From Lentibacillus populi (GTDB lineage: Bacteria; Bacillota; Bacilli; Bacillales; Amphibacillaceae): a DNA stretch of 41,813 bases. This document shows, one piece after another, positions 16,637-23,823 of the stretch. The stretch is taken from assembly GCA_014642895.1 (NCBI GenBank), contig BMJD01000037.1, positions 1 to 41,813 on the forward strand. The letters run 5' to 3'. The translations under genes were made by a program, and so were the position numbers. Under the pieces are notes generated by a model. It did not search any database. It saw only the letters and a list, made by a program, of their open reading frames with translations, and was not told the DNA's origin. How positions within the stretch are numbered: the first letter of the stretch is position 1; the number at the start of each line of letters is the position of its first letter.

Positions 16637-19048
16637 TCAGGAGCTATTGTTTTCACCATCGCTTCCGCTATCATCATCCTTTTGCTTATCCTTGTCATTT
16701 TGCCCGTTGTCGTTATTGCCTCCGTTACTGTGATCGTCCCCTTCATTCTTTTGATCATCTTCTTTATCCTGATTTCCCTCGTCATTTCCCTGATCAGGTT
16801 GTTCCTTGTTCTGTTCGTCTTCTTGTTTTTGGTTATCCTTGTTTTCTTCTTGTTTGGATTGATCCTCGTTTTGTTTATCTTCTTGTTTTTGGTTTTCCTG
16901 ATCTTTCCCTTGATCAGGCTGTTTTTCGTCCTGTTCGTCTTCTTGTTTTTGATTTTCCTTGTCTTTTTCCTGATTAGCTTGTTCCTCGTCTTGTTTTTGA
17001 TTTTCCGTGTTTTCTTCTTGATCAGGTTGTTCCTTGTTCCGTTTATCTTGCTGTGTACCCCGTACATACAGTTCTGAGCCAATCGAGACCACCGTATCTG
17101 GTTTCTCGAAATCATCCATATTCGGATCCGAAATCTCGGACATGAGATTCTGGAAAAGTTGCATGGCAATGTTCTGTGTGCCGTCGTATCGGATATATTG
17201 TACATCGCCGTCTTTATTTTTTAACGATGGGTAACCGGTCCAAACAGCAAGGGAATATTGCGGTGTATAGCCAACAAACCACGAATCAACCAAACCATCC
17301 CCTAGGCCGTATTGGTCTTGGATGTCTTGCGGAATATTGGTCGATCCGGTTTTTCCTGCCACAGGTATTCCAGGGATGTTTGCTTGTGTCCCGGTTCCGC
17401 TTGAAATGACAGTTTTGAGCATATCGGTGATCATATAGGCAGTATAATCATGCATGGCGTCATGTAACTTTGGCTCTGGCTTCCATTCCTTTCCACTTGG
17501 GAAAACAATTTTTTTAACCGTGAATGGTTCGTGATAGGTACCGCCGTTACCAAATGCAGCATAAGCCCCCGCCATTTGTAAGGGAGAAACACCGTCAAAA
17601 CCGCCAATCGCAGCCGATTCATAGATCGAATCAATATTAATACCCAGCCCTGATGCAAACTCTTGCGCTTGGTCTTTCCCTACAGCCTGGAATGCCTTCA
17701 GGGCAGGAATATTCCGCGACCATTCCAAAGCCCGTCTCATGGTAATGTCACCCCAGTATTCGTTATCCCATTCATTGATCGGTGTTCCGTCACTGTACTG
17801 GTATTGCTCGTCACGCAGTACGTGGGATGTCGGCCATTTCAAGTATTCAATCGCCGGGCCGTAATCCAAAATGGGTTTGATCGTTGAACCTGGTTGATTT
17901 TGGACATCGGAGCCGTAATTGGTATATCCGATCGCTTCAAAATGGCGACCACCACCGACGGCCTTGACGGCACCCGTTTTCGTATCTACAAGCGAGATCC
18001 CTGTTTCGAAATTTTTATCCGGATAGGGGATATCCCCCGATCGAAGCAGGTCGTAAACTGCTTGTTGCGCTTTTGAATCGAGCGTCGTATAGATTTTTAA
18101 CCCGCCTTGGTAAAACTCTTTTTCAGAGACGATCTTTTTTTGGTTGACCAGTTGTTCATATACCGTATCGATAAAAGCATTATAAGGGTCGTTGTTCTCC
18201 TGCCTTTTTTCTTCTTTTCTAAGAAGTTCTGAGATTGGTTTGGCTTTGGCCTGCTTGGCCTGATGTTTGGAAATGACATGGTTGCTTACCATTGCCGACA
18301 ATACCTGGTCGCGGCGTTCTTTTGCCCGTTCAGGATGCTTAAAAGGATCGTCAGCGCTTGGCGCATTTGGCAGGCCAGCAAGCAAGGCTGCCTGTGACAA
18401 ATTTAATTCGGAAAGGTCCTTGCCGAAATAAATTTCAGAAGCTGTCTTTATGCCATACGCTCCGTGTCCGAAATAGATATTATTTAAATACATCTCAAGA
18501 ATTTGATCTTTTGAGTATTTCCTTTCCAATTGTAAAGCAAGCCATGCTTCTTGTGCTTTCCGCTTTAAGGTTTTCTCCGGGGATAGGACACTCCGTTTGA
18601 TAACTTGCTGTGTAATGGTCGAACCGCCTTCTGCACCCCAGCCGTTTTTGATATTGGCAATAACTGCCCCAAACAAACGACGGCTATCAATACCACGATG
18701 ATCACGGAATCTTTTGTCCTCTATAGAAATAACAGCGTCTTTTACCATTTTTGGAACATTGTCGATATCGATTTTGATGCGATTTTCCTCGTGAAACAAC
18801 GTGCTGACAAGTTTTCCATCTTGGTCATATATCCGTGTGGACTGCGGCGTCTGCAGATCACTTGCCTTCAATGTTGGTGCATCATGGATCATGACAGCGA
18901 TGGTGATACCGCATGCAATTACCACAAGGATAAAAGCCGCACATAAACTGAGCAGAATCTTTTTCCACATGCTTCTTTTTTGTCGATCTGATCTTGCTTT
19001 CTTCTGTTGTTTCCGTCGTTCTTGTCTTGAAGTGTATTCGTTAGGCAT
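16637..19048 (-). CDS. Class A penicillin-binding protein (PBP1A-type transglycosylase/transpeptidase), 803 aa
   Basis: A bifunctional peptidoglycan synthase, anchored in the membrane and acting outside. A basic N-terminus precedes one membrane helix at about residues 29-54. The GT51 glycosyltransferase has its catalytic E110 in EDKRFRDHRG, and GGSTITQQVIKR follows. The transpeptidase has S388-T-I-K391, S444-R-N446 and K566-T-G568. From about residue 675 the chain is a Glu/Gln/Asp/Lys-rich tail with 20-residue repeats (NQKQEDEQxEEQPDQGKD-like), ending in a Gly/Asn/Asp-rich run. Such an acidic tail fits a salt-tolerant organism and may span or bind the wall. AGGAG precedes the ATG. The gene has its own terminator and appears monocistronic. 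Confidence 0.93.
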   Translation of the reverse strand: MPNEYTSRQERRKQQKKARSDRQKRSMWKKILLSLCAAFILVVIACGITIAVMIHDAPTLKASDLQTPQSTRIYDQDGKLVSTLFHEENRIKIDIDNVPKMVKDAVISIEDKRFRDHRGIDSRRLFGAVIANIKNGWGAEGGSTITQQVIKRSVLSPEKTLKRKAQEAWLALQLERKYSKDQILEMYLNNIYFGHGAYGIKTASEIYFGKDLSELNLSQAALLAGLPNAPSADDPFKHPERAKERRDQVLSAMVSNHVISKHQAKQAKAKPISELLRKEEKRQENNDPYNAFIDTVYEQLVNQKKIVSEKEFYQGGLKIYTTLDSKAQQAVYDLLRSGDIPYPDKNFETGISLVDTKTGAVKAVGGGRHFEAIGYTNYGSDVQNQPGSTIKPILDYGPAIEYLKWPTSHVLRDEQYQYSDGTPINEWDNEYWGDITMRRALEWSRNIPALKAFQAVGKDQAQEFASGLGINIDSIYESAAIGGFDGVSPLQMAGAYAAFGNGGTYHEPFTVKKIVFPSGKEWKPEPKLHDAMHDYTAYMITDMLKTVISSGTGTQANIPGIPVAGKTGSTNIPQDIQDQYGLGDGLVDSWFVGYTPQYSLAVWTGYPSLKNKDGDVQYIRYDGTQNIAMQLFQNLMSEISDPNMDDFEKPDTVVSIGSELYVRGTQQDKRNKEQPDQEENTENQKQDEEQANQEKDKENQKQEDEQDEKQPDQGKDQENQKQEDKQNEDQSKQEENKDNQKQEDEQNKEQPDQGNDEGNQDKEDDQKNEGDDHSNGGNNDNGQNDKDKQKDDDSGSDGENNSS

Positions 19049-19491
19049 ATGCAGTACTCCTACCTTATCTAATAATCGAGTAAATACGTATATCTTCTGT
19101 TAAATAAAGGGTGTCTACAGGATATGTGTAGAAATTCATTTTGCCTTTTTAAATATATGCAACATCTCCATAATTGGGTTCATTTTTTATTGAAATGGGG
19201 CGGGAAACACCTGTTATTTTTGCGAAGTCACTTACACCTATTCTTCTTATTTCCCGTTTTTCATACATTTTTAACTTCTTTTGTCTTGGGTTTATGGAAC
19301 TAGACAAACTTAAGAGGAACTTCAAAATTGATTTAACGATATATTCTATGTCATTGTCAGCTTATAAATTACTATAAGTTTGCGCGTGCGCCTGTCACTT
19401 CCCCAATTATGTCATAGATTGCTGAATGAAAGGAATAGGTCGAGATAACTGAAATTGCGTAGGTGCTAAGTCGTGAGAATGGATCAAGACC
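19049..19491. other. Intergenic stretch upstream of the PBP gene, no gene seen
   Basis: This region must contain the promoter of the minus-strand PBP gene. The short open frames here lack ribosome binding sites and resemble no family. Base composition is mixed and I find no hairpin of note. Confidence 0.5.
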
Positions 19492-19554
19492 GATACATCT
19501 GGTCGGGAGGAAAAGCGTATCAAAGTTGGGAGAGAGCGCATCAAAGTCAGGCAG
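19492..19554. repeat. Short array of three 21-nt repeats
   Basis: Three consecutive units of exactly 21 bases, at 19492, 19513 and 19534, carry ATC at the same place. The last two are clearly alike (CGTATCAAAGTTGGGAG and CGCATCAAAGTCAGGCAG). The region is not convincingly coding on either strand. It shares its period with the larger array 160 bases downstream. Confidence 0.6.
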
Positions 19555-19715
19555 GAACACTTTTTAAGCGGGATGGGACAGGTCCATTGTCTTAACAAAT
19601 TTTTCCTGAATATGAATTGCTTTCGGGAAAGGGGTGCTGATGCCACTCAAGTTTCTAAAGCGATTTCGTTTTTTCTTGTGTGGGTAGTTAGAGTAGGGGG
19701 TTGATGAAATAGGAT

Positions 19716-19925
19716 GACATCGGCAGAAGCCGTTGAAACATCGACAGTGAATTCGGGAACATCAACAGAAGACATTGAAACATCGACAGTGAAACCGGAA
19801 ACATCGATAGAAGATGGCGAAACATCAACAGAGAAACCGGGAACATCGACAGAAAATGGGGAAACATCAACAGTGAATCCAGGAACATCAATAGAAAAAG
19901 AGGAAACATCGATAGTTGAGCGGGC
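19716..19925. repeat. Array of ten 21-nt repeats
   Basis: Ten directly adjacent units of exactly 21 bases, with consensus close to AACATCRACAGWGAANNCGGR, run without spacers. Units alternate between an AGTGAA type and an AGAAGA type, suggesting a 42-base higher-order unit. The forward frame reads as a seven-residue repeat (ETSTVNP, GTSTEDG), but its ATG at 19714 has no ribosome binding site and the peptide has no signal or anchor, so I treat the array as non-coding. Confidence 0.8.
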
Positions 19926-20048
19926 AAGGTGAAAATTAGATGGGAGGGCTCCGAAATCATGTAAATCGAATTCTGAATGATTATAGGCAGGACTTTTGTA
20001 TGGCTATAACGAATTTAGAAAGAAGTGATAAACAAAGGAGTGTGCAAA

Positions 20049-20582
20049 ATGGATATAGATCATGTTTACATTGAATATACGCAGGAATTTGAAAAAGAGC
20101 TTAATATCGTACATGGCTTCGGAAGTATTAGTGCTTTTATTGATGATGAAGCAGAAGAACCAACCGATATTGGCAGTATCATGTATAACTTTTACAACAT
20201 GTTCAGTTTTAAACGGGCAAATGATGCTTTAATTAGCGCTGATGCATTATCTGATGATGAAGCATACATCATGTCAACATTATTATATAGTGATTTTGAA
20301 TTTGAGGATGGCGGAGCTATTATTACCCTGGATAGAATCGTATTGGAAGAACAATACCAAAGTGCAAAGCTTGAGAGAATGATATTGGAAGAGTTCTTGG
20401 AGTATTGCAGTTATATGATGGTTGATTATGTTGCTGTAATTGCGTCAAAACCATTAAACGAACGCAAGAAGTCAGATAAAATTGTCGAATTTCCCCAACA
20501 AAAAATGTATGAAGCATGTGATTTTATTACAGTCGGCGGAAGTGAAAAACATAATCCAGTAATGATTAGGAATTTGTTGTAA
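20049..20582 (+). CDS. Hypothetical protein, 177 aa, possibly GNAT-like
   Basis: I do not recognise the family. AAAGGAG at 20034-20040 points to ATG 20049 rather than the ATG eight codons earlier. The acidic N-terminal part (FIDDEAEEPTDIGS) is followed by a middle section, GGAIITLDRIVLEEQYQSAKLERMILEEFLEY split by a turn, and then DYVAVIASKPL. That order of strand, helix and strand recalls an N-acetyltransferase core in which the usual glycine-rich acetyl-CoA loop is replaced by QYQSAKLE, so any enzyme activity is doubtful. No membrane segment is seen. It is followed by the DUF1433 genes on the other strand. Confidence 0.7.
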   Translation: MDIDHVYIEYTQEFEKELNIVHGFGSISAFIDDEAEEPTDIGSIMYNFYNMFSFKRANDALISADALSDDEAYIMSTLLYSDFEFEDGGAIITLDRIVLEEQYQSAKLERMILEEFLEYCSYMMVDYVAVIASKPLNERKKSDKIVEFPQQKMYEACDFITVGGSEKHNPVMIRNLL

Positions 20583-20698
20583 GGATTGAATTTGAATTGC
20601 TTTTCTTTAGTTGATGGAACGTGGATCGAATCAGAAGCTGGATGGGATCCTTGAACGAATAGCAAATACCAATTTGCATTCATTAGTAGAATTCTTGT

Positions 20699-21046
20699 TC
20701 AATCACAGGATTTTTCTTTACATACTTCTTTTAAATTTGGAAACCCCTTTTTTTCTGCAAAACTTCTTACTCGAAAGGTTTTATCATCTACACTAGCAGA
20801 AAATCCAGCTTTTTCATTAACTGTCCCACCTATCATTAATCCACCCATAGGACTAGAATAATCACCATCTTCAAATTCAATCGTCTTTATGTTTTTGTAA
20901 TTATTATTTATGTAGCGTACAACAGATTCCTTAGCTTTTTCAATGGTGTCGTCACTATATTTTCCCTTATCCGGGTTCACAAAATAGCCCCCTAATAGCA
21001 TGATAACAATAAGTATAAGTATTATGAAAAGAATCATTTTTTTCAT
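20699..21046 (-). CDS. DUF1433-family membrane-anchored protein, copy A, 115 aa
   Basis: A small exported protein with a single N-terminal hydrophobic segment and a DUF1433 domain (EKAKESVVRYINNNYKNIK, then FEDGDYSSPMGGLMIGGTVN and DDKTFRVRSF). It is closely related to the gene at 21412-21756. Where that paralogue has the lipobox LLGGC this one has LLGGY, so it cannot be lipidated and is more likely held by an uncleaved signal anchor. AAAGGAG precedes ATG 21046. In staphylococci, DUF1433-type lipoproteins (TilA) protect against the secreted lipase TslA. By that analogy this may be an immunity protein left from a second, decayed toxin module. Confidence 0.75.
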   Translation of the reverse strand: MKKMILFIILILIVIMLLGGYFVNPDKGKYSDDTIEKAKESVVRYINNNYKNIKTIEFEDGDYSSPMGGLMIGGTVNEKAGFSASVDDKTFRVRSFAEKKGFPNLKEVCKEKSCD

Positions 21047-21107
21047 TTTAGGTATAACTCCTTTTGTTGTTACTGCCTGCATTTTAAGATGTGCCGTTTG
21101 CTATTTC

Positions 21108-21306
21108 CAAGTATAAATAAGTGTGCCAGTGATGTATATTGGGTTACGATGGCTATAGTAATGTCGGAGATTATCAATTAGGTTAAGGGTAAAAAGGAAT
21201 TAAACTTTTACAGGAACAAATAAAGGCAAAGCTAGATCGGTGTTTGGTGTTTATCGGATTACTAAATAAAGTGATTGTGATCATTACGGTGCTATTAGAA
21301 AAATAG
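21108..21306 (+). pseudogene. Remnant of a second lipase-partner (TlaA-like) gene
   Basis: From 21139 the sequence reads GYDGYSNVGDYQLG and then a stop. The first eleven residues match the start of the intact small gene at 23098 (GYDGYSNVGDLELN), and the bases upstream also match (TAAATAAG and GTGATGTA). A later part, LLQEQIKAKLDR, resembles EELEMQIKND of the intact protein. The remnant lies directly behind DUF1433 copy A, where a lipase gene would be expected, so the lipase of this copy has been deleted almost completely. Confidence 0.7.
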
Positions 21307-21411
21307 TAGATCTGAAAATAAAACCAAGCTATTCAAGTAAGGAGTGCGAAGATTCTTACTTGGACATCTTAGTTTTTACTAGTGTAAAAGATGAAAAAAA
21401 TGAATAGCATT

Positions 21412-21756
21412 CTAGTAATCACAGATTTTCTCCTTACATTCTTCCTTTAATTCCGGGAATCCCTTCTTTTCCCCGAAACTCCCGACCTGGAAAGTTTTAT
21501 CGTCAATGTCTGCCGAAAAACCTGCTTTACCATTTACTGTACCTTCAATCATTAATCCCCCCATAGGGCTTGAAAAATCACCATCTTCAAATTCGACGGC
21601 TTTTATGTTTTGGTAATTATTTCGTATATAACTTTCTACGGTTTCTTTAGCTTTCTTAATTGTACCTTCATCATAATTGTCACTATTGGTATTCACAAGA
21701 CATCCTCCTAATAGTATAATAATACTAGAAACAATGAATAATCGAATTTTTTTCAA
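21412..21756 (-). CDS. DUF1433-family lipoprotein, copy B, probable immunity protein, 114 aa
   Basis: A small lipoprotein with the lipobox LLGGC and lipidated C19, followed by a DUF1433 domain (KKAKETVESYIRNNYQNIK, FEDGDFSSPMGGLMIEGTVN, DDKTFQVGSF). It starts at TTG 21756 behind AGAGGTGA and reads away from the lipase gene, leaving only about 50 bases between the two starts. In the Staphylococcus aureus TslA system, extracytoplasmic DUF1433-type lipoproteins neutralise the lipase. The same lipase-plus-DUF1433 pairing here supports that role, but binding is not shown. Confidence 0.82.
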   Translation of the reverse strand: MKKIRLFIVSSIIILLGGCLVNTNSDNYDEGTIKKAKETVESYIRNNYQNIKAVEFEDGDFSSPMGGLMIEGTVNGKAGFSADIDDKTFQVGSFGEKKGFPELKEECKEKICDY

Positions 21757-21805
21757 TTAAGTCACCTCTTTTAACATATTTTACAATATAATGGAGTCGA
21801 TGGCT

Positions 21806-23074
21806 ATGGGAAGTTTGACTGATAAAGAAGCAAGTAAAATAGCGAAACAAACATATCAAAGTGGTTTAGAAAATGTTCATGTGGATATAGATGGTCAAAG
21901 AATTATTTGGAAAACAAAAGAGACTATTCGAAACAAAGAAACAGGCCTTAAAGGATACGTTTTGGAAAATGAGGACACCGGTGAAGTCGTGATTAGTTTT
22001 GAAGGTACTCAGGTGCATCATGGTTTTGGGCAGGCAGTGGATGATCTTAAGGAAGATGTTTTCGGCATTGTTCTTGGCGGTGAAGACTATACAGAGAAAG
22101 ATAATTCAACGAGTACATATACTGGTCTTCCTGGACAAGAAGCACGGATTGCGAATGGATATGCTGAAATTAATGAAGATGGAAAAGTAAAGGATATAAA
22201 CAAGAATCAATTTACAGCTGCTGAACCATTGGTCAAGAAATACGTCAAAAAATACGGCAAAGATAACATTACATTTGTTGGCCACTCGCTTGGTGGCGGG
22301 TTGGCTGAATATTTTGCAGTACAATATAGCGCGGACGCGATCACATTTGCATCTGCTGATATTTATGACCTTTTAACGAAAGAGCAAAAAGAACGTGTCC
22401 AAAATGGCTATTACAAAGATAAGATCATTTCTTATACCTATCCGAATGATCTAGTTGGTACTTTTCATAATCAAGTTATGGGGTCTTTGTACTACATGAG
22501 TGATCCATCCGTAGATAGCATGAAATGGTTCAGCACCCATGGCATTACTGAAAATTACGCAAATAGTAAGATGTTTGATGAAAACGGCTATTTTTTATCA
22601 CAGTTATTATATGATAGCACACTATACGCACAACTTAAAAAGTCTCCTTTGGAATTAAAAAACAATGGCGTACATGGTTTCAGTGTTGTAATTAAATCAG
22701 AAATATTAAGATCATATGCCCAAAAAATTGAAGAGAATACCGATTTGATCGAGCAGACCGAAAACTCCTTACGTAATTTTTATGACTACTACGTTCAGAC
22801 TTTACAGGATATAAAAAGCAAATATTCAAGATTGGTCGGGTACGGAAAATATGACATGCTTTCTATCAGTGATGTAGAAGAAATTTTTAGCCAGTTTGGG
22901 AAGCTTGACAGCGGGGTTCCAATTATGTTTAACATGGACCAATATGATGAAATTTTAACCAGTCTGAAAAGGATGAAAAATGATACAGGAGAAATTGCTT
23001 ACAACATGAATAAAATGGGGAATGAGTTCGAAAAGACGGACTATGTACTTGCCCAGTGGCTAGGTCTTAAATAA
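21806..23074 (+). CDS. Class 3 lipase with C-terminal helical domain, TslA-like type VII secretion substrate, 422 aa
   Basis: A serine lipase or phospholipase. The nucleophile is S161 in VGHSLGGG, and candidate acid and base residues lie in SYTYPNDLVG and GVHGFSVV. The catalytic domain is N-terminal (about residues 1-290). The last 130 residues are helical (EENTDLIEQTENSLRNF, LTSLKRMKNDTGEIAYNMNK) like an LXG or WXG-type targeting region. No Sec signal peptide is present. This reverse order is that of TslA, a type VII-secreted lipase toxin. The flanking DUF1433 lipoprotein and small helical gene fit that system. ATG 21806 has GGAG at 9 bases; ATG 21791 is in frame but lacks a site. No secretion machinery is encoded in this window. 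Confidence 0.82.
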   Translation: MGSLTDKEASKIAKQTYQSGLENVHVDIDGQRIIWKTKETIRNKETGLKGYVLENEDTGEVVISFEGTQVHHGFGQAVDDLKEDVFGIVLGGEDYTEKDNSTSTYTGLPGQEARIANGYAEINEDGKVKDINKNQFTAAEPLVKKYVKKYGKDNITFVGHSLGGGLAEYFAVQYSADAITFASADIYDLLTKEQKERVQNGYYKDKIISYTYPNDLVGTFHNQVMGSLYYMSDPSVDSMKWFSTHGITENYANSKMFDENGYFLSQLLYDSTLYAQLKKSPLELKNNGVHGFSVVIKSEILRSYAQKIEENTDLIEQTENSLRNFYDYYVQTLQDIKSKYSRLVGYGKYDMLSISDVEEIFSQFGKLDSGVPIMFNMDQYDEILTSLKRMKNDTGEIAYNMNKMGNEFEKTDYVLAQWLGLK

Positions 23075-23097
23075 GGATGGATTTGAAGGTGATGTAG

Positions 23098-23433
23098 ATG
23101 GGTTACGATGGCTACAGCAATGTTGGAGATTTGGAGCTAAATGATTTTTGGAAAGAACAAATGAGAAAAGGCGCACAAAAAGAAGAACTGGAAATGCAAA
23201 TAAAAAATGATATTTATGACGCGTATCGACTATTTGCAACTTACTTAGAACATAGCCATGCAACTAGTACCATCCCAGAAGTACATACGGAAATTCTAAA
23301 TAGAATTAATAACGAATTCGACGGCAAGGCGAAGATGGCATTGATTGAGCGTTTTACCGATAATACGTTAAAAATGAAACAAATCAACAACGAGATAGAC
23401 CTTTTTCTTAATTCTTTTCCAACTGGAAAGTAA
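23098..23433 (+). CDS. Small helical partner protein of the lipase (TlaA-like), 111 aa
   Basis: A small soluble protein predicted to be almost all helix, without signal peptide. It begins MGYDGYSNVGDLELNDFW and includes ALIERFTDNTLKMKQINNEI near the end. It starts 23 bases after the lipase stop behind GAAGGTGATG and is surely co-transcribed with it. In TslA systems two small helical proteins encoded beside the toxin bind its targeting domain and help present it to the type VII machinery. Position, size and helical character match, but I cannot name its Pfam family. A broken copy exists at 21108-21306. Confidence 0.72.
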   Translation: MGYDGYSNVGDLELNDFWKEQMRKGAQKEELEMQIKNDIYDAYRLFATYLEHSHATSTIPEVHTEILNRINNEFDGKAKMALIERFTDNTLKMKQINNEIDLFLNSFPTGK

Positions 23434-23602
23434 GATGAAGATTTATTAGGAAGTTGTTTGATGGGGGCGGACCATACTACGTTAATGCGTTAAAGTACGG
23501 AGGTGCTCCTGTTCAACTATAGTAAAGTACTCACCTACAATTCCATTGGTGACCCCGACATATGTAAGCGGAAGGCTATTTAAAAAATTTAAAATTTCCC
23601 CC

Positions 23603-23631
23603 TTGACTAAACCCAGTTATAAAGCTAAAAT
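23603..23631 (+). promoter_or_regulatory. Promoter of the S-box leader
   Basis: TTGACT (23603-23608) and TAAAAT (23626-23631) are 17 bases apart, so transcription should begin near 23638, some 18 bases before the riboswitch aptamer. Confidence 0.75.
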
Positions 23632-23655
23632 TAGACAACAACTACATATTCATTT

Positions 23656-23749
23656 CTTATCGAGAGAGGTGGAGGGACTGGCCCGTCGAAGCCTCAGCAA
23701 CAGGCGTTTGTACTGTGCTAATTCCAGAAGCGAAAGGCTTGAAGATAAG
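23656..23749 (+). ncRNA. SAM-I (S-box) riboswitch
   Basis: The aptamer is recognisable throughout: CTTATCgAGAGAGGTGGAGG at its start, ACTGGCCC and GAAGCCtCAGCAAC in the core, GTGCTAATTCC near the 3' side, and GATAAG closing P1. A following hairpin, AACCTCTTC (23771-23779) with GAAGGGGTT (23789-23797) and a T/A-rich tail, is the likely terminator. S-adenosylmethionine would switch the methionine-synthase-like gene off. Confidence 0.95.
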
Positions 23750-23823
23750 AAGAGCTACCTATGAATTCTCAACCTCTTCTTATTTTAGGAAGGGGTTATT
23801 TATATTTAAAGGAGTTGGAAGAA

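Noticed and set aside
16463-17077. A hydrophobic 204-residue membrane protein on the plus strand
   Set aside because: It is the complement of the Glu/Gln/Lys-rich tail of the PBP gene, whose antisense codons give Phe, Leu and Val runs. It has no ribosome binding site.
19407-19646. Minus-strand 79-residue frame with LMRSLPTLIRF repeats
   Set aside because: The repeated peptide is produced by the 21-base repeat units at 19492-19554. There is no ribosome binding site or family match.
19716-19925. CRISPR array
   Set aside because: Units of 21 bases follow each other directly with no spacers, and no cas gene is present.
19714-19932. A 72-residue Thr/Ser/Glu-rich repeat protein on the plus strand
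   Set aside because: The ATG has no ribosome binding site, there is no signal peptide or anchor, and the seven-residue repeat is a direct result of the 21-base DNA period. The opposite strand is equally open.
23457-23524. Short frame KLFDGGGPYYVNALKYGGAPV after the lipase partner gene
   Set aside because: It might be the relic of a third module gene, but it lacks a start and I could not tie it to any family.
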